DNA of 6,086 nucleotides. Origin: an uncultured Methylophaga sp. Lineage in GTDB: Bacteria; Pseudomonadota; Gammaproteobacteria; Nitrosococcales; Methylophagaceae. The stretch lies in contig CANRLD010000111.1 of assembly GCA_947631375.1 (NCBI GenBank), positions 1 to 6,086 on the forward strand. Reading direction: 5' to 3'. A program made the position numbers and the translations under genes. Within the stretch, counting starts at the first letter, position 1, and each line of letters starts with the position of its first letter. The notes beneath the pieces were generated by a model that ran no database searches, was not told the DNA's origin, and saw nothing but the letters and a program-made list of their open reading frames with translations. Positions 6,039 through 6,086 of the stretch are shown here, piece after piece.

Positions 6039-6086
6039 GTAAAACTCCTCTCTCTCAACCCGGTCTAGAACACGATTGGCCAGGCA
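6039..6086 (-). other. Leader upstream of mxaR; end of an upstream gene possible
   Basis: These 48 bases precede mxaR. The two frames not shared with mxaR carry stops, TAG at 6065-6067 and TGA at 6055-6057, either of which could end an upstream gene. By operon order that gene would be mxaI, but the few residues visible in each frame do not let me identify it. No hairpin or promoter is evident in this short stretch. Confidence 0.35.
6045..6049 (-). promoter_or_regulatory. Ribosome binding site of mxaR
   Basis: AGGAG at the end of a GA-rich run (GAGAGAGAGGAG on the minus strand) lies 6 bases before the mxaR ATG. It is one of the two best sites in the window and fixes the start of mxaR. Confidence 0.75.

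Overview
This window is most of the accessory (maturation) part of a methanol dehydrogenase (mxa, formerly mox) operon from a bacterial methylotroph. All genes lie on the minus strand, so transcription runs from position 6086 towards 1. In transcription order they are mxaR (MoxR-type AAA+ ATPase), mxaS (DUF58 protein), mxaA (signal peptide plus one membrane helix), mxaC (membrane-anchored VWA protein), mxaK (small membrane-anchored TPR-like protein), mxaL (second membrane-anchored VWA protein), and a third membrane-anchored VWA gene that runs off the left edge. The order R-S-A-C-K-L is the known accessory block of PQQ- and calcium-dependent methanol dehydrogenase operons. The structural genes mxaF, J, G and I would be expected to the right of the window. 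Base composition is moderate by eye, and the Met-rich, Gln-rich proteins look gammaproteobacterial (Methylophaga-like or a type I methanotroph). The genus cannot be fixed from sequence alone.

Layout: 6039-6086 is a short leader with a strong ribosome binding site for mxaR. From 6038 to 791 the six genes are packed with gaps of 2-9 bases or overlaps of 4-8 bases, which indicates one transcript with translational coupling. An 84-base gap (707-790) holding two small inverted repeats follows mxaL. The last gene (706 to beyond 1) has its own good ribosome binding site. There is no stretch over 300 bases without a gene, and no tRNA, rRNA, mobile element, CRISPR array or clear promoter was seen.

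How the genes work together: genetic work on methylotrophs links mxaA, mxaK and mxaL to calcium insertion into the MxaFI enzyme, while mxaR and mxaS are needed for active enzyme or its regulation. The predicted topology puts MxaR and MxaS in the cytoplasm. It puts the VWA domains of MxaC and MxaL, the TPR-like part of MxaK and the N-terminal part of MxaA in the periplasm. The set resembles the wider MoxR/DUF58/VWA/TPR (Bat-like) chaperone clusters. The most unusual item is the extra gene at 1-706, a clear paralogue of MxaC that is not part of the textbook R-S-A-C-K-L set. A second is the Asp-to-Asn change in the Walker B motif of MxaR. The window is otherwise a recognisable, described system rather than a new one.
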